From: Tenrec ecaudatus | Taxonomy: Eukaryota > Chordata > Mammalia > Afrosoricida > Tenrecidae | Reading direction: 5' to 3' | DNA: 64,000 bases | Assembly: GCF_050624435.1 (NCBI RefSeq) | Contig: NC_134541.1 | Span: 6,524,983 to 6,588,982, forward strand | Shown: piece by piece, positions 1 through 10,330 of the stretch | How the letters are laid out: every line of letters begins with the position of its first letter | Numbering within the stretch: the first letter of the stretch is position 1 | The notes under the pieces: model-generated | What the model was told of the DNA's origin: nothing | The model's input: only the letters and a program-made list of their open reading frames with translations | Databases searched by the model: none | Program-made: the position numbers and the translations under genes

Positions 1-130
1 GGGAGAAAAGACGAGGCCGTCGACTCCTGGAGCAGTGACAGCCCAGGAAACCCTACGGGGCAGCCCCACTCTGTCACTCAGGGTCACTGTGAGTCAGAAT
101 TGGCTCCGTGGCACAGAACAACGATGACAA
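1..130 (+). repeat. AfroSINE, 3' part, cut by window edge
   Basis: The copy carries the SINE body (aaaccctacggggcag) and the box gggtcactgtgagtcagaat, then the tail gtggcacagaacaac. This tail is the ggcacctaacaac type shared with RTE LINEs. Confidence 0.75.
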
Positions 131-384
131 TGGAGGTCAGAGGTCATGGGCAGCTTGGGGGAGAGGTAGGGAGCCTGGATCATGCCATCGTTTTGCAAAT
201 GAGGGAACTGAGGCTGCATAGGGGTGGGCCCTGCTGGCAGCCCCATTCCTCTGCCAGGGTGCCTCCTGCTGCGTCATGAGCTGGTGACAAACTCCTGTTC
301 AGAAAGGACCGAGGGCCCTCCACTCCCCTGTGCCTGCCAAGTGATGGTCCCTACCTTTCAGAGTGGAAAGGCCATCAGCCATCA

Positions 385-745
385 AGTGACGGGTGCCATT
401 GAGTCCGCTCCAGCTCTCAGCAGCCCTCTGCCCAACAGAATGAGACAAGGCCCGGGCCTGCACCCTCCTCATTCCTGTTCTTGTGCTTGCGCCCATTACC
501 GTGACCCCATGTCCACCCATGCCATCGAGGGCCTCCTCTTTCTCCCGGACCCTCTTCCAAACTTGATGCTCTTTCCTGATAACATGTCTGAAGTACACAA
601 GACGAAGTCTTGCCATCGTTGACTCTTCCAAGGAGCATTCGGCGGTACTTCTTCCAAGACAGATTGATGGGTTATTCTGCAGTCCCTGGCACTCTCAATA
701 GTCTTCTCCTGCGCCATACTTCAAATGCATCCATGTCCCCTCGTC
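385..745 (-). mobile_element. RTE-type LINE, 3' end fragment
   Basis: Read on the minus strand, the piece encodes a worn version of the C-terminal RTE reading frame (RLRLVYFRHVIRKEH). It then runs into the SINE-like 3' tail near 385-440. Frames are interrupted, so it is a dead 5'-truncated copy. No gene is visible at 131-384. Confidence 0.75.
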
Positions 746-892
746 TACCCTAACTACCCAACTAAGGTAGCACCGACCCCAAATCCCTCTCCAATGAAGA
801 CTTGTCCACACTTACAAGGGCAGACTTTACCAAGGAAAAGGCAAGAAGAGGAGTTGACATAAGTATCAAAACTGCCAGCACAGCGAGACCTG

Positions 893-1088
893 CTCACTGC
901 TATCAAGCCAATTCCGACTCATCACGGCCCCATACGAGGAGTAGAATTGACCCTGGAGCTTCCAAGACTGTAGCTCTTTACATGAGCAGAGAACCTGGTC
1001 TTTCTCCCTCAGAGTGGCTGGGGATTTCGAACTGCTGGCCTTGTGGCTAGCAGCCCAACACATCACCACTATGCCACCAGGGTTCTGG
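893..1088 (-). repeat. AfroSINE
   Basis: Nearly complete. The tail and tgactcat box are at 893-930, the region reading ctttctccctcagagtggctgg is near 1003, and the 5' end (gccaccagggttc) closes it at about 1088. Confidence 0.85.
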
Positions 1089-1165
1089 AACAGTGAGAAG
1101 CAGTTAAAAGACTAAAAGACACCGGGCCAACTAGAAGAAATGTTTCCAACACACGTGACAAGGTT

Positions 1166-1320
1166 AGGTGCCATCCGGTCCACTGGACTCACTGCGACCC
1201 CATGTGATCCAGCAGAGCTGCCCCGTAGGGCTTTCTGGGCCAGGTGTTTCTCCTGCAGAACCTCTATGTAGCTTTCACCCCCAACCTTTTGGTTACCAGC
1301 CAGGAGCTCAATTGTGTGGG
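1166..1320 (-). repeat. AfroSINE-related copy, diverged
   Basis: It begins ggtgccatccggtccactgg, the minus-strand form of the ggcacc tail, and continues through gctgccccgtagggctttct to accttttggttaccagcc. It is older and shorter than its 893-1088 neighbour. Confidence 0.6.
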
Positions 1321-2519
1321 TCTCCAGGACTCCCTTAGAAAAGTATTGAGATTCTTAAAATATAAAGAATTCTCACAGATCAATAAAAGTGTCCACAGAA
1401 AAAGAACAAAAATAGCAGACCAAACTGAAGCGCAATCAGCTGATGAGAAAACGTTGAAGTTCGTTAGTCACCAGAACAACCCAAGTGGAAACTGTCATGA
1501 GATAACTCTTCACATCTTTCAGAAAAGCAATATTAAAAAATAGAAAAACATAATAATACATAGTGCTAATGGGGGAGGGGAGACCAAAAACACTACCATC
1601 AATTCCACCTCACAGAAACCCTACATAGGCCTTGTTTTCGTTGTGAGGTGGATGTTGTGACACAACTGCTTCTGGGGTGCTGGGTGACCTTGAGACCTTG
1701 GAAACTCGATGGCGGCGGTCTTGAGGCTGTTTTCTGTGGTGCCCAAGGACCCTGAACTCTGTTCCACTGAACCCCAGTGGTCAGACCTGCGCTTGCCTCC
1801 ACATAACTCCAGGACCGCTCTACCTGGGCATACAGCTCATCCACCTGTGCCCCAGCCCCCACGCTGGCTCCAAGGCTGCCTCTGTCCACCGGACGGGTGA
1901 GAGGGTGGTCAGGGTTTAGTTCCTGGGCCTGCTCCCAGCTGCTTCTTTGAATCCGTGCTCGGCGGGACTACTGCCTGGCAGCAGCCCTCACGCTTCACAG
2001 CCTCTTGGCCCTCTGGGCCTTAAGCTTGCTGGTCTTTGCTGGTTCAGCTACCACAACATTGGCATCTGCAAAGCGTGGCCATGCTGGGAAAGCTGGCTTT
2101 TTTTTACTTCATGCCCTAAACAATGATCATACGCCTCTTTGCCTCTGCTCTGTCATGCCATTCACCAGCCAATCGGGAGGAACTCACCAATAAGTCCAAA
2201 GATGGTACCAGCGGAGAACCGTATGACTAGGAAAAGATGTGAGAAGAAGTACATTCATGAAATAGGCTGAGTCCCATTTTCTGGTGAGATGACACTAGAA
2301 CTAACTCCTAACTACTCCCCAAACCCACAGTACAACGCCCTGGCCTTTTCATTGGATAGACTCTAAGTGAGAATTCACTTGGTTACTATCAGCACATGAT
2401 GCTGAAAGCTCTGTTCTGCTTGGTCAGGGGGTGATGGAAATGGGCAAGACTGCTAACTCTTAAATAAAGATTTTACAGAAAATGTAAGAGAAAGGAAGAA
2501 TGAAACCCCATCTAGGGTT
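1321..2519. other. Unassigned intergenic sequence
   Basis: I recognise no gene or repeat in this 1.2 kb. Open frames are under 100 codons and look random. A short stretch at 1370-1560 is A-rich. Confidence 0.5.
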
Positions 2520-2640
2520 TCCAACCAAGACTGTAGATCTCAAGGGGAGCAGACAACCTCATTTTTTCCCTGCCAAGCAGCTGGCGGGTTTGAACCCCTG
2601 ACTTGGCAGCTGGCAGTCCAATGCCTAGCCCCATGGTTGG
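2520..2640 (-). repeat. AfroSINE, 5' half
   Basis: Matches the minus-strand central and 5' SINE segments (gactgtagatctcaaggg, then gggtttgaacccctgacttggcagc). The tail half is missing. Confidence 0.6.
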
Positions 2641-3189
2641 GAATGTGGTACTCATTGCTCACACACGACTGGAAGAGAGGTGAATGGACCCCGCCTCTCT
2701 GGGTGTTGTGACATGCATCAGAATCCTCAGATGTGTAGATTTTGTATACCAGCATTTTCATTCCGGAAGTTATTCTGAAACCTGATACAAGGAAGACAAC
2801 TAATTTTCATAGCACTTATATCGAAAAAGGTGAAAGCATTCAGGCTGGTTAAAGTTTGTATTCTAGAACCATGGGGGTGGGGCCGGGATAAAGTTTCATA
2901 AGCGGCCATGGCCATGCACAGTCCAATTTTAAAGCTCAGGCTAGGAAACCACTGGCATACATCACTTCTGCAAAGCACACGCATGGACAGAGTTCATGCG
3001 CATCGGAGAACCACCTGGAAGACGAGCCACTGCATTGGGAAGAGTAGTTTCCCCCAGCAGATCAGAGTCATTTTTCTCTAATATCTTCTGTGTTTTGATT
3101 GATCTAGACCACTACGGGCAAGGACGGAGAGGGGCTGAGGAGAAAGAGAGACTCTATAATTGCTGTTGGAGACTTTATTTGACAACGAA
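2641..3189. other. Unassigned intergenic sequence
   Basis: No recognisable gene or repeat. Frames up to 85 codons at 2727-2984 (minus) have no family resemblance. Confidence 0.45.
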
Positions 3190-3298
3190 CTTTCTAGCCT
3201 AATATTTACAACGCCTATCCAAAGTCTTCATTCCTGTGACTCAGTTCACCACCTGGTCACTTTAGTTCTAGGAACTAACCCTAGGGAACTACCCAGAG

Positions 3299-3300
<2 letters not shown>

Positions 3301-3336
<36 letters not shown>
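3301..3336. repeat. (GT)n microsatellite
   Basis: Eighteen uninterrupted GT units that run straight into the terminal TG of the LTR at 3334. Confidence 0.95.
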
Positions 3337-3338
<2 letters not shown>

Positions 3339-3789
3339 GTCAGGGTAGACTAGAGAAAGAAATCCAGAGACACTCACAGATGTATAAGAAAGAGCTTTAT
3401 ATCAAGGAATAATCGCATTTTAAGAAAACATCAAGTCCACCTGTCCGACGCTAGTCCATAAGTCTGATACTAGTCTGTAAGGCCCTCTTCAGACTCACTC
3501 AGCCACACACAATGCTGCAGAATGCCAGAATGTCACCACCCATGTGGGTACAAAGTCTTGTTGGCCTAATGGTGGTGGACACATCTCCAGCGGTCTTTCA
3601 GGTCTCTGAGTGGCTCAGTGACTGTCATTAGCAGGAAGAGGAAGGCAGAGAGAGAGGGGAAGGTCCCACAATCCTCATGAGAAAGTCACACCCACAAGGA
3701 GGCATCATCGGGCTGTGACCTGATTGGCAGGCTAGACTCCATGCCTATACTTATTTATCAAGTTGACATGAAATTATGTAACTACCACA
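3334..3789 (-). mobile_element. Solo LTR, ERVL-MaLR-like, 456 bp
   Basis: On the minus strand the element starts TGTGGTAGTTAC and ends CTGACTAACA. Its 3' part (gatataaagctctttct, then tggatttctttctctag) resembles MaLR/ORR1-type LTR ends. It is flanked by gtgtg (3329-3333) and gcgtg (3790-3794), a plausible 5-bp target duplication with one change. Two relatives lie at 20223 and 30886. No internal retroviral genes are present. Confidence 0.7.
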
Positions 3790-4499
3790 GCGTGCAAAGA
3801 TTTATAGACAAGGATGTTCATTGTAGCGTATTTTCAAGAGCAAACAAAACGAAACGATGGAAATGGCCTAAATATCCATTAATGAGGTAGTGCTTCAGTG
3901 CGTGCTGGTTAGTGTGCACGGTGAAATTCTATGCAGGCTTTTAGAACTGAGTTGACTATTGAAGGACATATTAAAATGTTCTTGACATAAAGCAAAAAGC
4001 AAGAGCTTACAATGTCACGTGTACTGGCATAGCATTAGTACATCTAATCAATTCTGAATACTGAATTAACAGCACGGCAGCCAAGAACAACCACAATAAA
4101 AAATGCAGGAACGAAGCCTGAGAAGTGTAATGCTTGTGGTGGTAACCACAGGCTGAGGGCTGAGTTTTATCGCTCTCTTTGTGTTTTCCTACATTCTGCC
4201 ACGTCGGTTCAACAAACGTGTTCCTCTTGCGATCATTTGATTTTTTTTTAAAGGAAAAAATTCCCAGGAATGTTTACATTTAGAGAAAGGAACTAGTCGC
4301 TTGTCTCTGTAGATTCTAATCTCTACGTCACATACTCAGTGTTGACCATCATGGGGGTACCTGCAGAATCGAAGATTTAAGTTTATGATTAAAATATGCC
4401 CTGTGTGATCGCTTAAGTTCTGTGCCAATGTAGCTGGGCCAGGGTTCTCAGTGACTTGGTAGCTGAGACTTAGTCATCTCCCCATGACTGAGAACTCCT

Positions 4500-4756
4500 C
4501 GGAGATGTGGCTTCCAATATAAATGGGTGCTGTGGAAAAGCTTGCTTGCTTTTTATTCAATTCGGATCCTGCAGCTGGCTTGTCATCTGACTCACTCCCG
4601 GGATCTTACCTGCCAAACTTAGATCCATCTGCCCTGAGGCTACATGAGTCAGGAGAAGCCTTCAGCTTAATGTCTGACCAACTGGACTTGAGACTTTCCT
4701 GCCTCTACAACTTGATGAGTCATTTTCATGATGTAAATCTTTCTGTATTGACACTG
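4500..4756 (+). mobile_element. MaLR-type LTR fragment
   Basis: The 3' end of a MaLR-like LTR is recognisable from gggatcttacctgccaaact, a segment like acttgagactttcctgcctc, and the closing gatgtaaatctttctgtatt (compare the usual ataaatctctctcta ending). The AfroSINE at 4757 abuts it. Confidence 0.5.
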
Positions 4757-4925
4757 CGGAGCTCTGGTGGCACTGATGGGTAAACATTGGAAGCATTGGA
4801 TTGACAACCACAAGGTCAGTGGTTCGAACCTACCAGCTGCTCCATAGAAGACAGCTAAGGCTCTCTGTTCCCATAAAGATTTGCAGCCTTAGGAACCCCA
4901 TATACAAATGGACTCAAGGGAAGTG
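4757..4925 (+). repeat. AfroSINE
   Basis: 5' end gagctctggtggcactgatg, B-box-like ggtcagtggttcgaacctac, then gatttgcagccttaggaacc. The 3' third is worn. Confidence 0.75.
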
Positions 4926-5149
4926 GGTATATATACACACATAAGCGTCTCTAGAGAACCCAGCCTGAGACACCCTGCCCGTCTTCTCCCCACCCCCTGG
5001 AAACTGCTCCTCACCCCCCCTTGCCCAGATGCCATTCCCAGTCAAGCGGCCGATCTTCGGGAGCCCGAGAAGACACTTGACCTGTTTTTATTGTCATTAT
5101 ATTTTTGCTAACAGACTTGATTTTTGTTAGAGGTTCTAAATTTATAGGA

Positions 5150-5225
5150 AAATTAGGGAGAACGTGCAGGATGTCCTCCATGGTCCCTGGGAGTCAGAAT
5201 GGACTTGATGGCAGTTAGTACTTTG
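5150..5225 (+). repeat. AfroSINE 3' fragment
   Basis: Contains gggagtcagaatggacttga followed by tggcagttagtac, the SINE tail. No 5' half is visible. Confidence 0.5.
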
Positions 5226-5472
5226 TCTGGCCGTCAAGCCGATTCTGAAACATACCGACCTTAGCAATCTCTATAAGACAGTTCTGTTCTGTCCTGCCGG
5301 GTTATTCAGGCCTGTGGGTTTTTACAAATATAATGTCCCGTGTTCACCATCCCAGTGCCCTGCAGAGTCAGCACCCAGCCCAAAAAATGCCCTAAGTCTC
5401 ATCTCGTCTCCCCTCCTCCTGCTCCCTGAATTCCTGGTGGCAACCTCAGATCTTTTTTACTGTCTCTGTACC

Positions 5473-5600
5473 AAAAGGTCAGTGGTTCAAACCTTCCAGC
5501 CACCGTGAAGGAGGCAGATGAGGCAGTCTGCTCCCACAAGGTGACGCCTGCAGAAGCCCTATGGGGCAGTGCCCCTAGGAGTGGGCATGGCAGTGGCCTT
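5473..5600 (+). repeat. AfroSINE, worn
   Basis: Begins at aaaaggtcagtggttcaaac, passes through gatgaggcagtctgctccca and gccctatggggcag, and ends at tggcagtgg. Confidence 0.65.
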
Positions 5601-6239
5601 TTCTAGAATGTCCTGTAATGGACGTGGGCAGTGAGTAGCTGGGCCTGTTTTTCATATTCAGGGGCAGAAAGCAGTTGAGCCCAGTTGGCAAGCAGCGCGG
5701 CCGACACTTGCTCAATCGTTTCTCGGTTGTGTAATGATGAGGAATCTGTGTATTCTCAGAAAGCCCATTGTCAGGGCAGGACAGGTTTCTAAATGTGTTC
5801 TGGGCTTGTCCCTTTTTCCTGTGGGGAAGAGTAACCCATTTGCTAAAGATAATTAAAGTCACATAAAACCTATAATTGCTTCCCTGCTGTCAGGATTTAT
5901 ACCCCAGAGGAGCCTGACTTGGCTGGGGAGATTTAAAATCTAATTAAACATCACTGCTAATGAGGACCAAAACGGGTCGGACTCCTTTCTGATTGTGAAC
6001 AGGGGACTCCAGGACCGTGAGATGAAGGGGATGGCCCCAAGTCACGCGCATCCAGGGTGGGCTGGGGAGACACAGCCGGAAACCAGGGAGCCCTGGGACA
6101 ACAGGCAGCTGGGGAACCTTCTAGAAGGAAGGATTTCTACTTGGCAATGGCCTTAAACAGTGTAGGTGGGGTGGAAATCAGGACTCACCCCTGGGTCCAA
6201 AGAGTCCTTCCAAATAGCTCTTGGAACTGTTGGGTCCTT
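5601..6239. other. Unassigned intergenic sequence
   Basis: No gene or named repeat recognised. The stretch is moderately AT-rich at 5860-5960. Confidence 0.45.
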
Positions 6240-6540
6240 AGTTCCCCATCCTCCCTCCCTCCTGCATCTCCCTCCCCCCTTTCCTCCTTCCATCTTCCCT
6301 CCCTCCATTCTCCCCGGCCTCTTTTCCTCTTCTCTCCTCCCTCCTTCCTTCCAGGCCCCCTCTTTTTCTCTCCCACCCCTCCTCCCTGCTCCATCCTATC
6401 TCCTTTCCTTCAACTCTCCCTCCCTCCTCTATCCTCTCCTTCCTTCTCTCTCTAGTTCTCTCCCTCTCTCCCTTGCTTCTCTCCACCTCCCTCCTCCTCT
6501 CCTCTCCCTGCCTCCCTCTACTCTTCTCTACACTGTCTCC
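6240..6540. repeat. Polypyrimidine (TC-rich) tract, about 300 bp
   Basis: The plus strand is almost entirely C and T, with runs such as ccctccctcc and ctctctct and few purines. The long open frames here on both strands come only from this composition. Confidence 0.9.
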
Positions 6541-6654
6541 TGAGCCCATCAGCTGTGAGTGTGTAGCTTCACAATGCAAGCTCCCCACAGTCCCTTGCTC
6601 CAGGGGCACATGCAGGCTAGCATGGAGCTGCTCCATCCAAATATGATATAAGCA

Positions 6655-6858
6655 ATAGTCCTGGTGGCATAGTAATTACATGCTGGGTTGTAATCCACAA
6701 GGTTAGCAGTTCGAAACCACCAGCCAGCCCTTGGCAGAAAGACAGGGGCTTTCTACCCCTGTAAAGAGTTAGTCTTGGAAACTCCAGGGGCAGTTCTACC
6801 CTCTCCTATATGGTTGCTATGAGTCGGCGTTGACTCAATGGCAGTGAAAACCAAAAGC
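6655..6858 (+). repeat. AfroSINE, full length
   Basis: Runs from agtcctggtggcatagtaat through gttcgaaaccaccagcc, gtaaagagttagtcttgg and gctatgagtcggcgttgact to the tail caatggcagtgaaaacc. Confidence 0.9.
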
Positions 6859-7065
6859 AGTCCTGGGAGGTGCTAACAGTTTCCAACTCGATTACTAGCC
6901 AAAAGGTTGGCAGTTCAAACTCACCCTCCAAAAGCCAAACCAAACTCACAGTCATGAGTCCATTCCAACTCACAAAGACCCTGTAGGGCAGGGTCGAACT
7001 GTCCCCATGGGCTTCTGAGACTGTCACTCTTTGCAGGAGTATAAAGCCTTGACTTTCTCCCACAC
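6859..7065. repeat. Two opposed AfroSINE pieces
   Basis: 6859-6930 is the 5' third of a plus copy (agtcctgggaggtgctaaca to ttcaaactcaccc). 6931-7065 is the tail-side part of a minus copy (ccaaactcacagtcatgag to gcaggagtataaagcc). The second most likely inserted into the first. Confidence 0.65.
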
Positions 7066-7244
7066 CCATCTTGGGGTACCTCAAAATACAGGCCTGCCAT
7101 CTGCTTCTGAAAACCTTGAAGATCCTGGGGTACATGGTAGTACTCTATACATATGAGGTGCCGGGACTTGGAGTCAACCAGCTAGCAACTGACCCTGATG
7201 AGCACAAGAGGTAAGGTTAAACTCACAAAAGAAAATGAACAAAA

Positions 7245-7437
7245 AGACACCTGTCCTCCAGCCAATTCTGACTCAAAGCAACCCTGCAGGACAGCGTGGA
7301 GCTCCCCTGTGGGATTTCCCAGGTTGTGATCTCCGGGCCACCTCCCTCCTCTTTCTCCAGTGGCATGTCTGGTAGGTTGGCACTGCCCACATTTTGGACA
7401 AGAGCTGAACGCTTCACCACTGTACCAACAGGGGAAC
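7245..7437 (-). repeat. AfroSINE
   Basis: Tail side at ccaattctgactcaaagcaa, centre at gctcccctgtgggatttccc, closing at ccactgtaccaacagggg. Confidence 0.75.
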
Positions 7438-7559
7438 TTAAGAAGCCGTTGGAATTAATTTTATAAATCTATTTGATTTAACTCAATGCATTCAAAACAT
7501 TCTTTCAACACACAGTCCATATATTAAAGGACCAACAAATTAAATTCCCTTTTTCACAC

Positions 7560-7745
7560 CCAAATCCAATCTCACTGCCATCAAGTCGTTTCCAATTCAC
7601 AGTGACCCTAAAGGACAGGGTAGAACTGCCCCTTGTGAGTTTGGAAGACTGTAACTGGCCTGTCTTTCTCCCTCAGAGCGACCAGTGGTTTTAAACTGCT
7701 GACCTTGCAGTTCGCAGGAGAACACATAACCACTGACGGTGTTGT
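7560..7745 (-). repeat. AfroSINE, well preserved
   Basis: Reads ctcactgccatcaagtcg, ggacagggtagaactgcccc and ttaaactgctgaccttgcag. Confidence 0.85.
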
Positions 7746-7998
7746 TTCACAAGAGTGGCACCTCGAAATTGAGTCCAACCACAGCCACATTCTCAACAGC
7801 CACCTGTAGGCATGGAAGTCTTTTCACTTGAAACAGATGTCTCTGTGATGGGCAGGGGCCTGTCCTGGGGACTGTCCAGCCAATGTCCCATGGGTACAGA
7901 GGCCTGGCTATCAGCCACTCTAATGCGCTTCGGCTGTGTAGTAGCAGGTCTGACAGACTATTGTTTGGAGGGGCCGCCAAGCCAGCCTGCCTCATAGT

Positions 7999-8395
7999 GG
8001 TCCCATGCACAACAGAGGGAAGCGCTGCTGGGTCCTGCACCGGCCTCACAATTGCTCTGTGTGGGTCCATTGTTGCAGCCACTGTGTCGATCCATTCCTG
8101 AAGGTCTTCCTCTTTCTCACGGACCCTCCACTTTACCACGTAGGGTGTCCCGCTCCAGGGACTGGCTGCTCCTGATACCATGTCCAAAGGGTGGGAGATG
8201 AAGTCTTCATCGCTGCCTCTCAGGAGCATTTAGGCTGCATTTCCTCAGAGATAGGCTTGGTTCTTCGGGTGGTCCAAGGTACTTACAAAGTTCTTCGCCA
8301 GTACCATCCTTCAGATGCATAGATTCTTCCTCGGTCGTCCTGATTCCAGGTCCAACTTTCTGAGGCACAGGTGAAAATTGGCTATTAGCAGCACT
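7999..8395 (-). mobile_element. RTE-type LINE, 3' region
   Basis: The minus strand carries the 3' RTE tail side (ttgttgcagccactgtgtcg) and then degraded coding sequence for the C-terminal frame. It is flanked by unassigned bases at 7746-7998. Confidence 0.65.
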
Positions 8396-8959
8396 GGGGT
8401 CATTGGCTGTGTAGCATGTGCCGCGTTCAGATGCGTCCACTCATTTCATTTGCAGAATAATTTTGTGACGTAAGCTCTTGTCTGGGCCCTGCTTTACAGA
8501 GGAGGACACTACCGCGTGCTGGGCCAGCAGCAGGACTTCTGGGGAAGTGGTCTCTGAGCCAGTGGCGTTTCCCATGGGGGACTGGCACCCAGTGACACTG
8601 TCGGACAAGATGACACACCAAAATGACTGCAAAACGGTCTACAGTGCTTTTACAGGAATTTATTTTAAAAATAAATAAGGCATTCCCATAATTAGTTATA
8701 GAAACAAAATATTTTTCCTAAGCCCAGCTTCTCAATATACCTAACAAGGCTAAAACTCTATGCTAGTTTCTCCTTGAACCCCGCGGGCGACCTTTGGTCA
8801 GAGCCGTGTTTATGACCCAATGACAAGGAAGCTTCCCATCCGCAGTTTCAAAGTCTGCACAAGCTACAAGCGCACATTCTGTTTCCGCTGCCTGTTTCCG
8901 GCTACAGTATTGTGTTGAGCAGTCCTTGTGGGCCTACACTGTTACTATTATTAGTAAGA
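8396..8959. other. Unassigned, with a possible MIR trace
   Basis: The stretch from 8440 to about 8520 (gcagaataattttgtgac, then ccctgctttacagaggagga) vaguely resembles an ancient MIR. The rest is unique sequence with no gene. Confidence 0.35.
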
Positions 8960-9170
8960 TGGAAAGCGCCAATAGCCAAACTCCCGCGATGGAATGGATT
9001 CCCGACTCCCGCGATGGAATGGATTCCGACTCACTGCGGATGGAACTGCCCCGGAGGGCTTCTGAGACAACTCTGCAGGAATAGAACGCCTCGTCTTTCT
9101 CCTGAGGACCGGCTAGTGGCTTCCGACTGGGGGCCCTGCGGTTAGCAGCCCAACCGGTAACCACGGCGTC
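8960..9170 (-). repeat. AfroSINE with internal 26-27 bp duplication
   Basis: The SINE box is written twice in tandem: actcccgcgatggaatggat occurs near 8980 and again near 9006. The rest (gccccggagggcttctgaga to gcggttagcagcccaacc) is normal. Confidence 0.85.
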
Positions 9171-9329
9171 ATTTTAAGAAGACAGGGTCCCCCCAAAACC
9201 ATCCCTAAAGAAAAAACAAACTCCCCGCCTCCAAGTCAAGAAAAATCAAATAAGGTTCTCATTCAGTTCCTAATAGAACGGTAATTAATAACGAAGCAAT
9301 GCGCTGCAGATAGTTTTACAGATTTTGTG

Positions 9330-9362
9330 GTGGTTGTTAGGTGCCGTCGAGTTGCTTCATGG
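9330..9362 (-). repeat. AfroSINE/RTE tail only
   Basis: Contains gttgttaggtgccgtcgagt, the minus-strand form of the shared tail, with no SINE body attached. Confidence 0.55.
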
Positions 9363-9495
9363 ATCTATGGATTTTGTTGTTATTATTCGTATAACCTATG
9401 ACTATTACATTGAAGCTATTTACACCCGTGGTTATTACATATTATGCTATTATAAAAGTGATAATAACCATGACGAAGGATTCCATGTGGTTTGA

Positions 9496-9634
9496 TACAA
9501 GAGGAGATCCGTGTAGGGGGAGGAGTCTGGTACAAGAAGAGATTCGTGTAGGGGGAGGAGTCTAGTACAAGAAGAGGTTCGTGTAGCGGGAGGAGTCTGG
9601 TACAAGAGGAGGTCCCGGTAGGGCGAGGAGGTGT
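9496..9634. repeat. 35-bp minisatellite, about 4 units
   Basis: Units start with tacaaga at 9496, 9531, 9566 and 9601, an exact 35-bp period. Each continues with a segment like gtgtagggggaggagtct. The units differ at a few positions, and the last is the most diverged. Confidence 0.9.
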
Positions 9635-9794
9635 GGCACCACGCACTGCTGCAATGGCTGACACCAATCTTAGTGACGCCTCTGCTCTGTGCATGTCTCC
9701 CCAGGCCTGGGGTCTCAGTCTCCCCATCTGAGGAAGGGGTGACTAACAGCAGCTGCTTAATACCTTCTCCGTTCCCTTTGATCCTAACTGGAAG

Positions 9795-9895
9795 ATGCCT
9801 GGCGGCACAATGGTCACACCCTTGGCTGCTCAAAGGTTTGCACTCATCAAGCAGCACTGCGGGAGAAAGTCCTGGAGACCTGCTCATGATAAAAC
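9795..9895 (+). repeat. AfroSINE 5' half
   Basis: Starts at cctggcggcacaatggtcac, carries ttggctgctcaaaggtttgc, and stops after gcgggagaaagtcctggaga. Tail absent. Confidence 0.65.
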
Positions 9896-9919
9896 TGCGG
9901 CTTAACTATTCTTTCTTAC

Positions 9920-10330
9920 CACACATCCAGTCTTGGTCTGCATGCTGCTTCAGGTCTTGTTTCCATCTCTCCAACCGTTCCCCCAAAGAAATCCACACTC
10001 TGGTTTGTGGCACATCAGAACAGCGACGAGCGAATCCTCGGGGGAGGCCAATCCCCTTTCTTTCCAATGTTCTTGAGTTTGGGGAAGAGAAAGAAGTCGG
10101 ATGGGGCAGGAGCCATGCTGTAAGGTCGATGGGATGAGGCTTCCCAAGGAGATTCCCCGAGGACCTTCCTTGCAGTCCTTAAAGAAAGAGGAAGTACTTT
10201 GGTGGGATGGGCCCGTTCCTCTGCACAATCCCCCTGGGCCTTTTTTCACCAATGTGGTTTTCAGTGTTCTTAAAACTTCCTCTAAGAAGCCCCTGTGGTA
10301 GGCCTGTGTCCTTCACGAAAATCTATCAAG
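9920..10330 (-). mobile_element. Degenerate mariner-like transposase fragment
   Basis: On the minus strand, frame-shifted pieces resemble the end of a mariner-family transposase: a proline-rich D-D/D-type region followed by FSSPNSRTLERKG (usual form like FLFPKLKxxLKGKRF) and, further on, a piece like RWKQDLKQHADQDW. Several frameshifts show it is a fossil. I did not identify inverted terminal repeats. Confidence 0.45.

Larger units (their letters stand above)
3190..4260 (+). mobile_element. Old L1 3' end, split by an LTR
   Basis: The parts at about 3190-3333 (ending in cccagagat and a TG run) and 3790-4260 (gcaaagatttatagacaagg, ggatgttcattgtagcg, aaatggcctaaatatccatt) are the typical 3' portion of an old mammalian L1, on the plus strand. 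They become continuous once the LTR at 3334-3789 is removed, so the LTR is the younger insertion. Confidence 0.6.

Noticed and set aside
3301-3336. CRISPR-like or tandem regulatory array
   Set aside because: Plain GT microsatellite. No spacer-repeat structure exists anywhere in the window.
4757-4925. A functional tRNA gene, because of the B-box-like ggttcgaacc segments in many SINEs
   Set aside because: These are tRNA-derived SINE heads without a foldable acceptor stem or anticodon arm.
6166-6636. Long overlapping open frames of 125-132 codons on both strands
   Set aside because: They result from the polypyrimidine tract: one strand gives Ser/Pro/Leu only, the other Glu/Arg/Gly. No gene signal.
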